NCBI GenBank assembly: GCA_008360975.2
Contig: CM039193.1
Coordinates: 19,017,389-19,081,388 of the forward strand
Length of the DNA: 64,000 bases
DNA from: Lichenostomus cassidix
Taxonomy: Eukaryota > Chordata > Aves > Passeriformes > Meliphagidae
Reading direction: 5' to 3'
Part shown: in pieces, positions 48,101 through 61,869 of the stretch
Layout of the letters: the number at the start of each line of letters is the position of its first letter
Position numbering within the stretch: the stretch's first letter is position 1
Position numbers and translations under genes: made by a program
The notes under the pieces: model-generated
The model's database searches: none
Seen by the model: the letters and a program-made list of their open reading frames with translations, nothing else
Told to the model about the DNA's origin: nothing

Positions 48101-48350
48101 CACCTGCCCTGCACAGGGTGTCTCACCTGCCCTGTGAGTGTCCCTGCCCTGCACAGGGTGTCTCACCTGCCCTGTGAGTGTCCCTGCCCTGCACAGGGTG
48201 TCTCACCTGCCCTGTGAGTGTCCCTGCCCTGCACAGGGTGTCTCACCTGCCCTGTGTGTGTCCCTGCCCTGCACAGGGTGTCTCACCTGCCCTGTGTCTG
48301 TCCCTGTCCTGCACAGGGTGTCTCACCTGCCCTGTGTCTGTCCCTGCACT
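48101..48350 (+). repeat. 40-bp minisatellite, five full units plus partials
   Basis: Units start at 48,121, 48,161, 48,201, 48,241 and 48,281, with a partial sixth unit from 48,321 and a partial lead-in at 48,101. Each starts TCTCACCTGCCCTGTGAGTG and ends CCTGCCCTGCACAGGGTG. The first three units are identical; units four to six carry GTGTG or GTCTG changes. CCCTGCACAGGG is nearly self-complementary. With 40 not divisible by three, all plus frames stay open and read the same peptide shifted, so the long frames here are not genes. Confidence 0.95.
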
Positions 48351-48479
48351 GCCGTGGCTTTGCTCCCCTGAAGCCACCTGGGTCACAAGTGCTGACTCAA
48401 CACGTGCCACAACAGAGATCCATCCATCCCATGCCACCAATCTGTCCCTGCTGCTCACCTGGCCCTGCCTGGGCAGCCT

Positions 48480-48528
48480 GGGGTGACCAGAGGATCCCTT
48501 CCAGCTGTGCCCATCCTGGGATTCTGTT
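48480..48528 (+). mobile_element. Possible CR1 3'-tail remnant
   Basis: GAGGATCCCTTCCAGCTGTG followed by CCCATCCTGGGATTCTGTTC resembles the last 50 bp of CR1. It is short and degraded. Confidence 0.45.
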
Positions 48529-49393
48529 CCTGCCTGCTCAAGACAATGTGCAGTTGTATCCCTGTGTCAGCTGTGTGCCTGACCCCATCCCTAGGTGATG
48601 TAAACTCCCAGCTTTCCACACTGTCATACAAAGCAAAAATGGCTCACAACATTTGTGTTTGGCCCAAGAACATCAAAGGAAATAGAAGTTACCTCCAGCA
48701 TTTGTTGGAAAATTGAAGGTGCAAACTATTTCTTAATCTCATGCTTTTATGGATTCAAAACAACCAAAAAAGGATGATCATGGACAAGTGTGGTGTAAAG
48801 GATAAAAAATAATAATCTATGTAAAGGATCAGAAGCCCATCCTAGATAAAGCCTCTTTCTTTTGCTGAAACAACAGCAAGGGATGAAGTCATCCCTCGAT
48901 GCCTCAACAAGTGCCTGTTGTGTGGTGCTGTGATTCACCCTCGAAACACAGCTCGCAGGAACCTGTAATTTCCACATGCAGAATGTCCCATTTCAATGCA
49001 GTGACAAGTGAGAGGGAGGAGAGCACCGTGAGTTGAATCACTCACGGACGTAAGTGCCAACAGGTACTGTCGTGGGCAAAGAACATGAGTCAACAGCCCC
49101 GCAGCAGTGCTGGGTTTGGGGAGGGTCTTCTTGGGGGTAGCTGGCACAGAAAACATCCTTGAGTGCTCTCGGCTCAATTCCCTGTCCCTGGGCACCCTGA
49201 CTGGGTCAAACAGGGCACACCCTCAGGGGGCAGCCAGGCTCCAAGCAGGCTGCTCCAAGGGCAACATCCCATGGCTGGAAACATGCCTGGGGCAGGGAAG
49301 GAGCTGGGAGGTGACCCGTGGCACTGGAATCCATCCCAAACAGAGCCTTGGCTCTCTCGGTGCCTGGTTACAGCTTCCCCCACTGAAAAACCA

Positions 49394-49590
49394 ATCATGG
49401 AATCCCAGAGTCAGTAAGGCTGGAAAGAACCTCCAAGATCACCAAGTCCAACCTTTGAATATCTACATGCCCACTAAACCATGTCATGAAGTACCACGTC
49501 TGCTCCTTTGGGACTCCATCACAGCCTGTGCCAATGCTTAACCATTCTTTCACTGAATAAATTTTTCCCTAATATCCAACTTGATGTCTT
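49394..49590 (-). mobile_element. CR1 LINE 3'-end fragment (antisense)
   Basis: ATCATGGAATCCCAGAGTCA, GGCTGGAAAGAACCTCCAAG, ATCACCAAGTCCAACCTTTG, then CCACTAAACCATGTCATGAA and TTTTTCCCTAATATCCAACT. Same subfamily type as the 9,872 copy, more diverged. Confidence 0.85.
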
Positions 49591-50182
49591 CATTCCTATA
49601 GCCATGAACTTTCCCACATGTAATCCCATGTGGGCTGGAGGCTGAGGAGAAGTAGGATTGGAACAACTGGCTGTGTGCAGCCACAGCTCTGAGACTGGGA
49701 TCCAGGAGTCTCTCCAGGATGGCCACTGAACAAAATAATTCCATGGAGAAATGGCAAGGATTTGGAAGAGAGGGATTTGGAAGAGAAGCATTAAAAAGAT
49801 GGAAAAGAATTGACACACTCATTACTAGCAGGATGAGGAAACATCCACTGCTGCCATCACTATCTGTATTTCTGTGATATGGGCATGAACAGAAAAATCT
49901 GTCTGAGGAAAACAGTGTCGTGGAACAGGAAGCTGACAGAGCTTTTCATGGCAGAGCTGCAAAAATGTCAAAGTAACAAATATGTTTTCCATGGATGATA
50001 ACAATAAAACAAAACTACATCAGAAGCATTTAGCAAAATACTTTACAAAATTAACCCAAGTTTAGATTAGGAATTAAATTAAGAATAAAAGAAAAAATAT
50101 ATATAAATAACCTGGAAGTAACTTTTAATTCTTCTAGTTCTCCCATTTCTCCAATATTTTGGTTTTCCTGTTTAGTAATAAC

Positions 50183-50250
50183 CACAGAACCACAACACCA
50201 TAGAATACCCTGAGTTGGAAGGGACCCACAAGGATCACTGTGTCCAACCA
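50183..50250 (-). mobile_element. CR1 LINE 3'-tail remnant (antisense)
   Basis: CACAACACCATAGAATACCC, TGAGTTGGAAGGGACCCACA and AGGATCACTGTGTCCAACCA. Only the terminal 70 bp are kept. Confidence 0.78.
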
Positions 50251-53200
50251 TACGATGGCTTTGGTCCATTCCAATAATGAGGTAAAGCCATGGGCAGTCT
50301 TGTGCTCATTTTCTGAGCATTATAGCTGAGAAAGTCAAAATGCTGCAGGAGAAAGGAAACACAGGATTTGCAGAGCACTGATGAGAATGCCCACGGACAA
50401 TGAGCACCAGCACTAATATTGAGGGACAGAGCAGGAAGGGGTGAAATCCCCATGCCAGAAAAAAGATAAGGTATAAGGATTAGGACAACACAAGGAAATT
50501 CCAACATATGCCACTGAGGCTTTATCCAGAAAGTTTTGAAAGATTTCCCAAGGTGAGAATCAGGAGCTTCAGGCCTGTAATCCTATCAGATCACAGAGAC
50601 ATTAAACTATTCCTCTGGAGAGAGAATTCCCTGGCTGCAACACCTTCACCTGCCCTTCCTGGTGCCTGTGAGGAGCAGGGAGCCAAGGAGCTACCTTGCA
50701 GCACCTGAGTGCAGAGCCCAGCTGTGCAGCTGTTTCCCAGCTCTCCCATGCTCTTAGGAGGGACACCACATCAATTCCCTCCAAGTGGCTCCCTAGGAGC
50801 TCTCCAAGCACAGAGCACGACTGTTGATGCAGAGTTTAACAGCCCCAGCTGTGCTGGTACCTCCCAAGTGCTGATTAAAGCCATCTCAGTGCTTTTCTCT
50901 TCTGCTGCCTCTGCTTGTGCTCAGGATCTGAAAATCTCCAATCTGACCTTTTCTGTGATGGAACTGCTGGTTTTTTAACGTGACATTGTGGCTGTGTCCC
51001 TTCAGCCCCCAGAGCTGCTGGTCCTGGGAAGAGTCCCTGATCTTGTGATGCAGGAGTTGCTTCAGGACACACTCACACTCCTATCAGTGCTAAAACAATA
51101 AATTATTGGCCTTCATAGGGTGTCTTTCAGCTAAGGGACCTCAGTTCTGCTGTAAATAGTTCAAAAGATGATCCTTCCTCCACCCCTGCATTTGCTGTAT
51201 GGATGCACTGCTATATCCATAGCAATTCCAAGGGACTGGAAATCACCTCTTAATTCTTATTTTAAAATTAAAAACAACCATCTATATAAGAGCTCTTACA
51301 CCTTTTTAAAAGCAGGAAACCTTGGCTTTCTGCAGAATAGTTCCTCTACCTGCTGAAAGCAGTAAATGTCTTAGGGTGGGAATATGTAATATTTATGTGT
51401 GTTATTAGGGGAAAATGCAAGATCCTGAAAGTCATTAAATTTTATATTTATGATATGTATGAATAATTTGACCTAACTCACGACTGGTATATACAATCAC
51501 AGCAAATGAATTTGTTGTACTGTGCAGTTTGACACAGTAACGTAAAAAATATTTCCACCTGAGCAGCATTTCTTAGAATTTCAACAAAGCAGTAAATCTT
51601 AAACAATCCGTGTTTTTTCAGTGGATGTTTTCAAGGGCTCCATTGTGGCAGGAAATGCTAATGTTATGAATCGATATGCACTAACATTACTCATGTAATG
51701 TGCTTTTTAAAACGTAATTTAACATAATGGAAATCTCCTAGAAAGGTAGATATTAATTTTCAAAAAACCCTGATCATCCATTTAAATTAAATGCACACCA
51801 GTTCATTCCTCAATGCATAATGCAAACTTCTATTTAGAAGACAGATGCCATAATTTACACAGTGCAGAGATACTCAGCTAATGTAACACCTCTGTTTCAG
51901 GCAGCAGTAAAACTGTCTTAATTAAGGAAATGCCAACAGATTAAAATGTTCTCATGGTTCATCAAATATTTTAGAGGGTGGCTTGGCAGCATTAGTACAA
52001 ATGTTGTGAAGCCTGGTGTGTTTGAAGCTTATGCTCTGCACTTTAAAAAAAAGATGCTATGAACCATGGAAGAAGATGGCAATGTCATATTTCTATTGCC
52101 ATACATTGATATATGTAGTTGCAGTGATTATATAGTGGATACAGACTGGGTTCCCATGTGTCCATATCTCAGGGTCATCACTGAGCTTCTACTATGCTTT
52201 TACATCTGCAGGTAAATTCCAGCCACTGAAGGAGCAACAGCAAAAATTTATCTAAAGGTACAAATGAAATTGGAAGATAAAAGGAGCTGAGAGAGGTCTG
52301 GGCGACAGAAACTAAAAATTTACCATTAGAAAGAAAAACTTATCATCTCCTTCAGTTTGGAGTGCAAACAATGCACAGATAATGAGTGGTTTACAGGAGA
52401 TGAATCCACAGCACAGCACCTGACCTGACTGCAAATAATATATATTCACATGGGCCAAACTCATTTCCTTTAAGCCACAGCTGGTAGCAAAAAATCTCCA
52501 TAACTGGGGGCTGTTCCAATCAGCACTGAAAGCTGGAGTGAGCAGATCAATTAATTATGCATTGATTTTACCAGGCATGTTTGTTCCAGTAGTGCACAAC
52601 TGCGAATTTGGCTCTGGAGTTCTGAAGCATCTGTTGAATATTTCCATCCAACTTCTGAACATAAGCTCAGTGGCTCCTTTTTGGCTCGAGGCACAGGCAG
52701 AGAAGGGAACAGCTGTTTGCAAAAAGCCACACAATCACATTGTACCTTAAAAGGATGTTGGGTTCCAGCAAAGCCCAAGGGAGGGAAGAAGCTTTGTCTG
52801 TTTGCAATTAGGCAAGAATCATAATAGGTGCATGTATTAATTTAGTAGAACAAAATGGAGAGAGGGGAAATATGTGTCTTTTCAGAAGTTAATGCTGGAT
52901 TTTGCTGCCTAGAGCAGGAAATAAGGGGAGATAAGTTTTCCTTCGTTTCTGATTTTTACAGGAAAATCTGTCAGTACTTAGCCATAAACTCATACACAGA
53001 GTTCTATGTTCTGTGAATCTAATCCCATAAGAAACATAGTTCCCTTTTGCACTGAATCTGTCAAGTCTCATTGATTTTAACAGTTACTGAGGAAATACAG
53101 CTCCTTGCTAGGCACAGAGTGAGTCCTGTACATAAAGCATGGGATTGTACAGAATACAGAGTACAGAGCTGCTGAAATAGGTACCCGAGAAGTTGCTAAA

Positions 53201-56200
53201 GCCAAGGGAAGTGAGTAAAAATATAAATTAATGGGAAGTGATGATTGAATAGGGATGAAATAGAGAAGGTAAAACTGATGCAATGTTGGAAAATGAGACT
53301 TCCTAGTTAGGATTCAAATATCTGTTACACAGAGCTTTAATGAAGTTTATGCCCTCACAGTGCTATATAAATCTAGAGCAGAAGACAGATTTAATCCCAT
53401 TAAATATTTGTCAGGGATTTCTTGTAGTAGATAATATAACAAGCACTATTAGACCTGGCATTACAATTACCCATTTTTACCAAATTCCAATGCCTGTGGC
53501 TGCAGAAAGAGCTCAGCTTGAGCCAGGGCTCAGTGACTGGACTGGTGTTTCTGTGAATGGATCCCAGTCAGGCACTGCAGCTGCTCTGGGCTCCTCAGCT
53601 CCTCTCTCCACACACTGTAAACCAGCTTTGCTCCTATCCTACAGGGGTGGCCACTGGAAATGCTGTAACAGGAATATTTCTATAACCTTCCTTTTAAGAG
53701 AAATAGGGTAGTTTGACCTGCTGGTTCTGTATGTTTTTTCTATTCAAGAGCAGAATATCATCATCAACCTCCTCAGAGTTCAGCAGCTGCTGCCAAAACC
53801 AACTTCCTTTGTTAAGATAGAGACATACCCTGGTCCTGCAGCCCACTTCAGTCAAAATCTCCAAACTGTAAGCTCAGGGAATGCCTGACTTCCTAGCTGC
53901 TTGTACACTTTATTTTCTTGTGTCATCCCATAGCTTTTATGTTTGGCTGAATGAAAGTAAGATAGATAAAAAAAGGTTTGAGCTGTGCAAATGTGGGAAA
54001 AGTTTTGTTACACCCAATAACTTGGTATGGATAAGGCATCACTGAATTTCTTTCCATTTCTAGATTTATACAGATCAATTTATACTCTTTGGTTGGTTGG
54101 TGTTTGAAGACTTTTTTGTGTAGTCTGTAGGAACTACCACCACTGCAGGTAGGAAATGGTTTTGAAGGATACCCTACTGCTCTGTCCTCAAGAGTTTAAA
54201 GCTTCTGGGTCATCATAATCATCCTTGTGGCAATTAAAATGCTGAGAATTCAGATACTTGGGATTTGATTTTTGTATTTTTTAATATAGTAGTACTCTCT
54301 TAATAATTAAAACAATTAATTAATTCTTCAACTGTTATTATTCTCTAGTTTAAAACTTAGATGTCAGAGCTGAAAGAACACTTGGTGATTGCTGATCCTA
54401 AAGAGCCCTAAGAAATATTTCATGGCTGAAGTTGGTGGCTTCAGTACCATTTATTTGATGAACACATGTAAAATGAATATTTCCAACATGGCCCAACTCC
54501 TAAAACTTTTTTGGTTTTACTTGTGCATAGTAAAAGTTGGGTTGGAGAACCTTTCATGCTGTGTTTTGTGGCCACTCATCAGGTGATGTTTTCTGTCTAA
54601 CAATGGAAGGAAGTGAAATAAAAGATGTGTTATCATGAACTAGAAGTGTTTGGGAAATTCATGCCAGGTTTTATAGGAAGATAAATCACACCCAGACTGT
54701 CCAAGCCTACATTTTCCACTGACAGGCTATCAGTATCCCAGGAAAAGTGAAACTACTGCTATCTGTTAAAAGTAAACCCACGTTTTTATTAGTCTTTTCT
54801 CTATAGATGTAACTCAGCCTTCCCAGGATTTCCAGTTTGATGACAAGGCAAAGTCAAACCAACACAGAAAAGCTAATTCCTCCCCTCAGGACAAGAAACA
54901 CTTGGTACGACACAGGCAAGCCCACTTTTCCTGTTTTTTAAAGATGATCTTGGAATTTTGCTTTCTCACTCATCTCTGGCACCACGTTTGAACCACAGTA
55001 TCTGCAGAGGAAGGATGTGCTGAGTCTCAGGGTGCCTGGGGTCAAGTCCCCACGGCTTCCTGAGTGATGAGTAAATGAATCCAACTGTTATTTCCCTTCT
55101 GGAGGGGGCAGAGCTGGAGCTGAGCAGAGATGCTCAGGTAGGGCCAGCTCTCCACAATGTCCCCATGGTTGTCCTGCTCCCTGCTGCACAAGGATGAGGC
55201 TCCTGGAGAGCTGTCCCTGGGGACTCCACACGGAAGTTCTTCATCAAAACTATTTGAACAAAGATGGGATTAGAAATTGTGGAAATCTTCCACATCTGAG
55301 GTGCTGCACTTGCTGCCCTTTCTCTGATTGCTGGTCTTGGCTTGCCCCAAAGGTCCCTTAAATTTTTTATTTCAGCAATTTCTACTGGAATTTCCTGTTG
55401 AGCTGATGGGAAATGACCCCCTACTCTGGCTCCAAATCTAATCCTTTTCCTCTAGTCCTAAACCTTTCCCTTTTTCTTCCCTTCAGCAGGATGAAACTGA
55501 AACTTTAGATATTTTTCATGGTGAATGAGGTGGGAGGGAATGGGGGCATTCCCAAGGAAAGATTTGGAATTTGGGTCATTCTTTCTAAAGCAAAAAGATT
55601 CCTCTTTAATTCACACTCTGAATTGAATGAGGATCTTGCACATGGCCCGAAGTACAGCATAATTATGACTAAATGTAGTCCTTTTGCTCCAGTGAAAATT
55701 GTGGATATTTCATTACACAGTGAATGTTTATCTAAATTCTCACAGTAAAAGAGATCTCACTTGAGAACTGAAGATACTCACTGGAGTAGCACACTTCTCT
55801 AAGAGCTGTCTGTAAATAATAATTGAGCCAGAGCAAGCAGGGTGCCGTGGGAAGGGGGATGTGTTACAGCATTTTGACTACACAGCTTCACTCCTGTAGA
55901 GAATCAGGCAGATTAAGAGGAATTTTGAATGGATACAATCATTGTTTAGAGTAATAACTTAAAAGGTGTTGGGATTAGGGTGTGCCAGTGTCCCCTGGTA
56001 CCCTAAGGGTGCCCAGAGCCTGTGGGAAAACAGGCAAATGAGAGGTGTGATCTGTAATTCCCACAAGACAGGGCAGGTGCATTTCTGAAAGGTCCAAGTG
56101 TAGCTCTTTCAATCAAAAATTAATGGTTTTAATGACTTTAATAAAATCAAATTCCTATGGAGAAAGATACAACAAGCTGTATTGTACAAGCAAGACTTTC

Positions 56201-59200
56201 TTTTTGAAAAATCTCTTTCCCAATCTGTGCAATGCCTAAATACTGAAAAGATAATTAAGAAATATAATTAATACTTCCAAGGGTTATAAAAGGCATTGAA
56301 GTAATTTGAATTTCAATCTCACAATCTCAGCAAATGCACTCAAAAAGCCTGGAGAGGTACAAAGGAAAAACTCTTGGATAAAAGGTGACAAGTTCACGGT
56401 AAGTGTCATCATTAAACCCAAACATGTCACAAATCAGCACAACAAGAAAATCCAAGTGCAAACTCAAGTGAAAGAGAAATAGCTTTTTGTAGATAGCTTA
56501 GTACAAGCTGTCACAACAGTTCCTTTATTTAAAAAATAATCTAAGAAATATGAAGATTCCAAGCAAACTTGGAACAGCTTATATGAAAACCTTGCTAACA
56601 TGCCTGAAGTGGAATATTGGGAGCACCATGTGATGCATGATGATATTGCACCACTGGAGCAGCCTCACTTGCCAGCAGAGATCTGGGGAGGGCTAGAACC
56701 CTTGGGTCAGACTCACACTCTTGCTTAGAATTATAACTCACCCTTGTTGCTAAAAACCAGTTTAAACCTAGAGATAAAAATGGCATTTTGTCAGCCAAGA
56801 AAGACATTATGTCTAAGGAGTCAGGAAGAATCAAAAGAAAGACAAAACCATATATATGAGTCCTGAAAGCTCAAATTATACCAGATGCATATAAATGAGT
56901 AACATTACTTAGATAAGACATTCTTTAATAAGGGAGATAACACTATTAGTGTAATTACTGACCGCCTGGTCTGGCATTGGGAAAGAATTAAATACATTAC
57001 ACTTCTGGATAAAGCCAAAGTAATTATGAATTTCCAGTTCTTTCCAACTTAAAGAACTGCCTAGTGACTCTCTCTAAATGGGTCTAATGTAGCCACTCCA
57101 TTCTGATATCAATGCATTTCTAAGCCCCAGTAATCAGTCAACTCTTCTGGCTGCAAGGCAGAGTCAAGAAATTCCCAGTTTGTCAATGCTGGATAGAGGC
57201 TTGAAATGCTTCTTCCTCGGATTTTAACTGACCTTACTCACCAAATCACCAGAAGTAATGCTGCTGCAGCTCTTCACCCCAGCAGACACATAATTTTCCT
57301 TCCTCCACAATGAGGAATTTGAGGCACCTCTACTTGTTTACTCGCACTGCCTTGACATTGGGGTTCCCTCTTTGATGTCTGATGAGATGTCCCTGATGGT
57401 CATGACCTGCATTTCCCAGTGCTCCCTGTTCCACTCACAACTGTTACAGAACAGGAAGAAGGATTTGCACCTGAGCACAACAAACAGCACTCAGTGCATG
57501 TTCTCTGTAAGTTCAACACATACTGAACATATTTTTACATTCCATTTTTATATGCCACTAAGGGGCAAGACTTTTATGTGCTGCCTCAGTCCTGGTGCAA
57601 GGTTCCTCACACTCTGACTTGGACTTCACTTGAACAAGCTTCTCATGAAATTAAGGGGTTTAACTACTCAGTGCACTACAACAGAGCTGCTCCCCACATT
57701 CAGCCACTCCCAGCCTGAGTTCAGGATGCTTTTTAGGAATGCAATTCTTAATGAAAATGTCTTTTGCTCCTCCATTTCATAAGCTTCCTTTGCACAAACA
57801 CTTTATCTGCTGTCCAGTACTCTTCATTCCCTGCAAAGAAAGCCCAGCTCTGATGGCATAAAATTATGGATTGGCAAGGACTGGGAAGTATTTCTCCAAA
57901 ATAGAGCAGCAATACCTGAGTGGTTTGCACCTAGTCCATTCTGGTTCAGGCTCTCTAGTGCCCTGCATTAGAATAAGCCTGGAGTTTATCACTTCTGTTG
58001 TTCTGGGTTTAACACATTGTTTACAATCTTTATGAATTACGTGGGTTCTAGATGTCTCTCAAGCTTTGAGCTCACATGCAGTGGGGCCACAGTGGTTGTG
58101 CTTCCTTCCCTTCATGACTTGTCACTGATAAAGTGCCCCTGTTAGTGGTGACTTACAGCCTCTGCCACGCTTGGCAGATTTCCTGTTGCTTCATGTGTTA
58201 TTTGTTATCAAAGAAAACTGCAAATTTTTCCAGGTGACAAAGCTTGTAGAACAAATCTGTTGTCTCTGTGCTGGAGCCAAGGCACTTCTGTGCTCTGCCT
58301 TGTACTGCCTTCGATGCAGTAATATTTTTGTGAAGGAACAGAGCAGTGCTAGGAAGGCGAAGGGATGCAGAGGTCGGGTGGGAACAGATTTGTGCTGGTG
58401 GAGCTTTCAGGAGTTGGTCAGTGCTGCCCCGGTTTGTACCTGAGCTCAGCATCTGTTCCACCTGTCCCCACAGTGGATCTCCTTCCTCTTCTGGAAGCCT
58501 GGAAGAACCTTTCAAAGGTCTGTTTCAATTAGGAGCACTGTTTCACAGACAACTTCCCAGCTGCCCTCCTGCCTGAGGAGTGCTGCCTGCTGCCTGGCAT
58601 CCCCTGCATGCTGAGCAGGAGTCCACAGCTCTTACCCCAGGATATCAGCAAAGCCACCAGCAAATGGGCAGTGACTGGATCTTTATTCAACCCAGACAGC
58701 TTTACTCCCGTTATTTTCCCATATCCATACAGCCACCTTCCTGGGAATCTTCCTAGCAGGCCAGATGCTGCAGTGTCCGACAGGACAAAAGGAAGAGTTT
58801 CTGTCATGGAGAGCTGCAATAAGCTCAGAGAAAATGGAAGAGACAGAGTGGTGCCCTCCAGAAAGAAATCTGTCAGAGAAAATTATTGAAACATCAAAAC
58901 CCCACAGTTTAAGAGTGTGCAAACCTCAGAGGGGAAAGGGGAAGGAAAATCACCTCAAATCCTTTCTTTTGGGCCCAATAGCTGCAGACACTGAGAATGC
59001 TTTGCACCAGCATCTCTTCTTTCTCTTACTCTGTCATCTTGTGGAAGCACTGAAAATGCTGTGGTTTTTACCTGTCTCTATGTGCTTCACACAGAAGATC
59101 GTGAAAAACTGACAACTGACTGTTTTCATGCAGAGGAACACTGCGAATGTGTTTATTCCTCACTGCAGCACAAACTCATCTGGAAAAGCTTTCAATGCAC

Positions 59201-61869
59201 AACCACACCCCCTGTGTTTGGAGCTGTCTCCCAAAACATGTGGCTCTCTAGCACAGGAACACTTAGCAGCATTCAGATTTCTATTGGGCAGATCAAAGGG
59301 TTATCCACAGGCACTTCAGGAGCCCAAGGGTGCTTTAAAGAACTGAATACCTTGAAGAAGTAATAAAGAAGAATCAATTTAATTACTGGTTTATAGAGAA
59401 TTAATAAAATATGCTTGAATAGTCAAGTGTAGTAGTTAAAAGATTATTTTGACAACTTATCAATATATTTATAATCATTTGCAGCCCTACTCTCAGGTAT
59501 TACATGCTAAGAGAGGCTTTGATTTTGTCACTCAGTGATTGAAATATCTGGCACACTTCATTTCCCTGACTCCACTTCTTCTGGGAAATTGTAAATCCTT
59601 CAAGAGAAAAGTGCTTGACAAAAGCTAACTATTACTTCACACAAGTACCCTTAGTTTCCACCCTTTTCTGAATAGACTTAGGAAACTTTTTGTTCTTTAA
59701 ACATAAATCAGATGTCTTCAAATTTTTCACATTGATTTATGGCATTATGTAATGAATTATAGGAGAAAACAAAAGAGAAGTTAGCTCAGAATATATTTTT
59801 TACCATCAGTGATTAATGCTATTCATGTAGAAACACAAAAGAAATTAATATAGTTAACTAAAGCCTTGTTGTACCATGAAGGTTAATCTCCCTGCTTTGG
59901 CAGTGAAGTAGAACCTGACTTTTTTTAAAAAATCACCCAGAGTGCTCAACTTACTCAATTGTATTATTTTTTTGTTCATGATTCCTGACTAGTTGTGTTA
60001 TGACTCCACAGTAGTTTGCTTCAGATATTTTGGATTTTAATTCCTGTCCAACAGAATACAGTGAACAACCAAATTATGACTTGAAAAGAAGCAACAGTGG
60101 GAGAAGTAGATTAATCAATGTATAGCAATGGACTGAGGAGAGTGTGGTACAGGACCTGCTGTTATTATAAACTCATTACAGTTTGTCATCTAACTGGATC
60201 AGAACAAAAAATTTCTCACACTCCTACTGGAATTAGGGAGAGCAGAGTGAGGCTTCATATTTTGAGATGAAAAATGCTTGAATACATCTTTCTTTCTAAA
60301 GCCTTTGATCATGGGTGACACCATTAGCAACTGCTCTGGTAAAAATACCAGCTGGACTCTGCAGCTTTAAGGCCAAAACCTGAATTCTCCATTCCTCATG
60401 TGCCAAACAGCCCCAGAGCCTTCACCAGGAGCTTGGCATCCACGAGAACAGTGGAATATTTTTATCACAAAGGGTAATAAAGAACAAAGGCCATAACCTT
60501 GGCAGATCCCAGCACAAGTGATGGTGCCCCATGGAGAACAGGAAACAGACTGGAGAGGGTTTGGTTTAATCAGGATGTGAAGCCCTTTGTTTCTCATGCC
60601 ATTAACCTTTGCACTTTTTATGGTGCAAAACCTCTGGTGGCAAAAGCCTGTTACCTTAATGCTCCATTTATATTTTATATTACTTTATATACCTGAAGTT
60701 ACTAAATGAAAATCAGTTTAACATAAAGCACCTGACTAAAGAGTCTCTCAGATCAAACCTCTATTTACACTGCTGTCCTCCCACCTCATAGAAGCTCCAA
60801 AGAGAGGAGAGAACTTTCCTTTTCCTCCCTTTAACAACATCCTGAACTTTAAAATAGTTAAGTGATCCTCCATTTCCTATATAATCACTGGCACTAAATG
60901 AATTTATGCTTATACATCCTGAACACAAATTCCTATATTCCTATTAAAGATTTTTTTGGTCTCTCATTTCCATCCTGCCATTTTTCTTTTTCCATTATGA
61001 GTGAAAACAAAGGACAACAGGGTTTCTGTCTGTGTTCTCTTTATACAGCTTTCCCTTCCTTGGGCTCCCCATGCCTTATTGCTTGCAATTACACAGCTCC
61101 TGCATACCCTAATTTCTTGTTAAGGTTCCTCTTTTTCCATCCCTGGGAAAGTCCAAGGGGAACACAGCTTCTGGAATTAACTGGTCCTAGGCCAAAAAAA
61201 AAGATAATTTAGGCTTAATTTAAATGCATCATTCCAAGAATATATCCTCAAACTTTTTCTCACACATACAACTGTTCTTTTGTTTTTTGACAGTAACATT
61301 CTCTCAAAATTCTGCCTCTACTGTGGCCCCAGAAAAATCCTAATCCGACAGTACTGTACAACTCTAATGCCTGCTGGCACTAAAAACTGAGCATTGCACT
61401 GTATTCACCAGCAGTTCAGCCAGTCCTTGAAGCAGGGAGCAGAGCCCAAGTCACTGCTCTGACTCCTACACCAGTGATTCAACATCATCCCCTCCCTCAG
61501 CCAACTGAACTTGAATTCCTTGATGGAAAAAAGAATGGGTGATAGAGTAAAACACTCAATTTTTCTCAAAACAGACCTTCCAGACCTCTTAAGACTGCCT
61601 TAAATCGAGTCCTAAGTGTGAGCTTTGTGCCAGAATTACTCATGCTGTGGTTCATAAGAGGCAATCCTCTATGAAATGAGTGTCTTTTTAAAATTCTCTT
61701 TTAAGTTGACTGATTTTTCCTTTTGCTAGGTTAGTCCCCACTAGGCCAGGAGAGTCAAACCCTGCATCTCTGGAGCTGTCAGTGATTCACTGAAATACTT
61801 GTAATTACAAACCATACCCTTCTGAATCTGCAAAATCACTACATCTTTGTTTAGTTAATAAGCATTCAA
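50251..61869. other. Upstream stretch of about 11.6 kb, no gene recognised
   Basis: Mostly AT-rich single-copy-looking DNA and the least repeat-containing part of the window. It includes an AT-rich patch at 51.4-52.6 kb with homeodomain-type cores and an exon-like open frame near 54.8 kb, both discussed as findings. It also has an imperfect CTCF-like core at 57,555 (CCACTAAGGGGCAA). I see no recognisable protein. Confidence 0.5.

Noticed and set aside
48138..48598. Three overlapping plus frames with a repeated Cys/Pro/Leu peptide
   Set aside because: All arise from the 40-bp minisatellite, whose period rotates the frame; the identical peptide in three frames shows it is repeat-derived.
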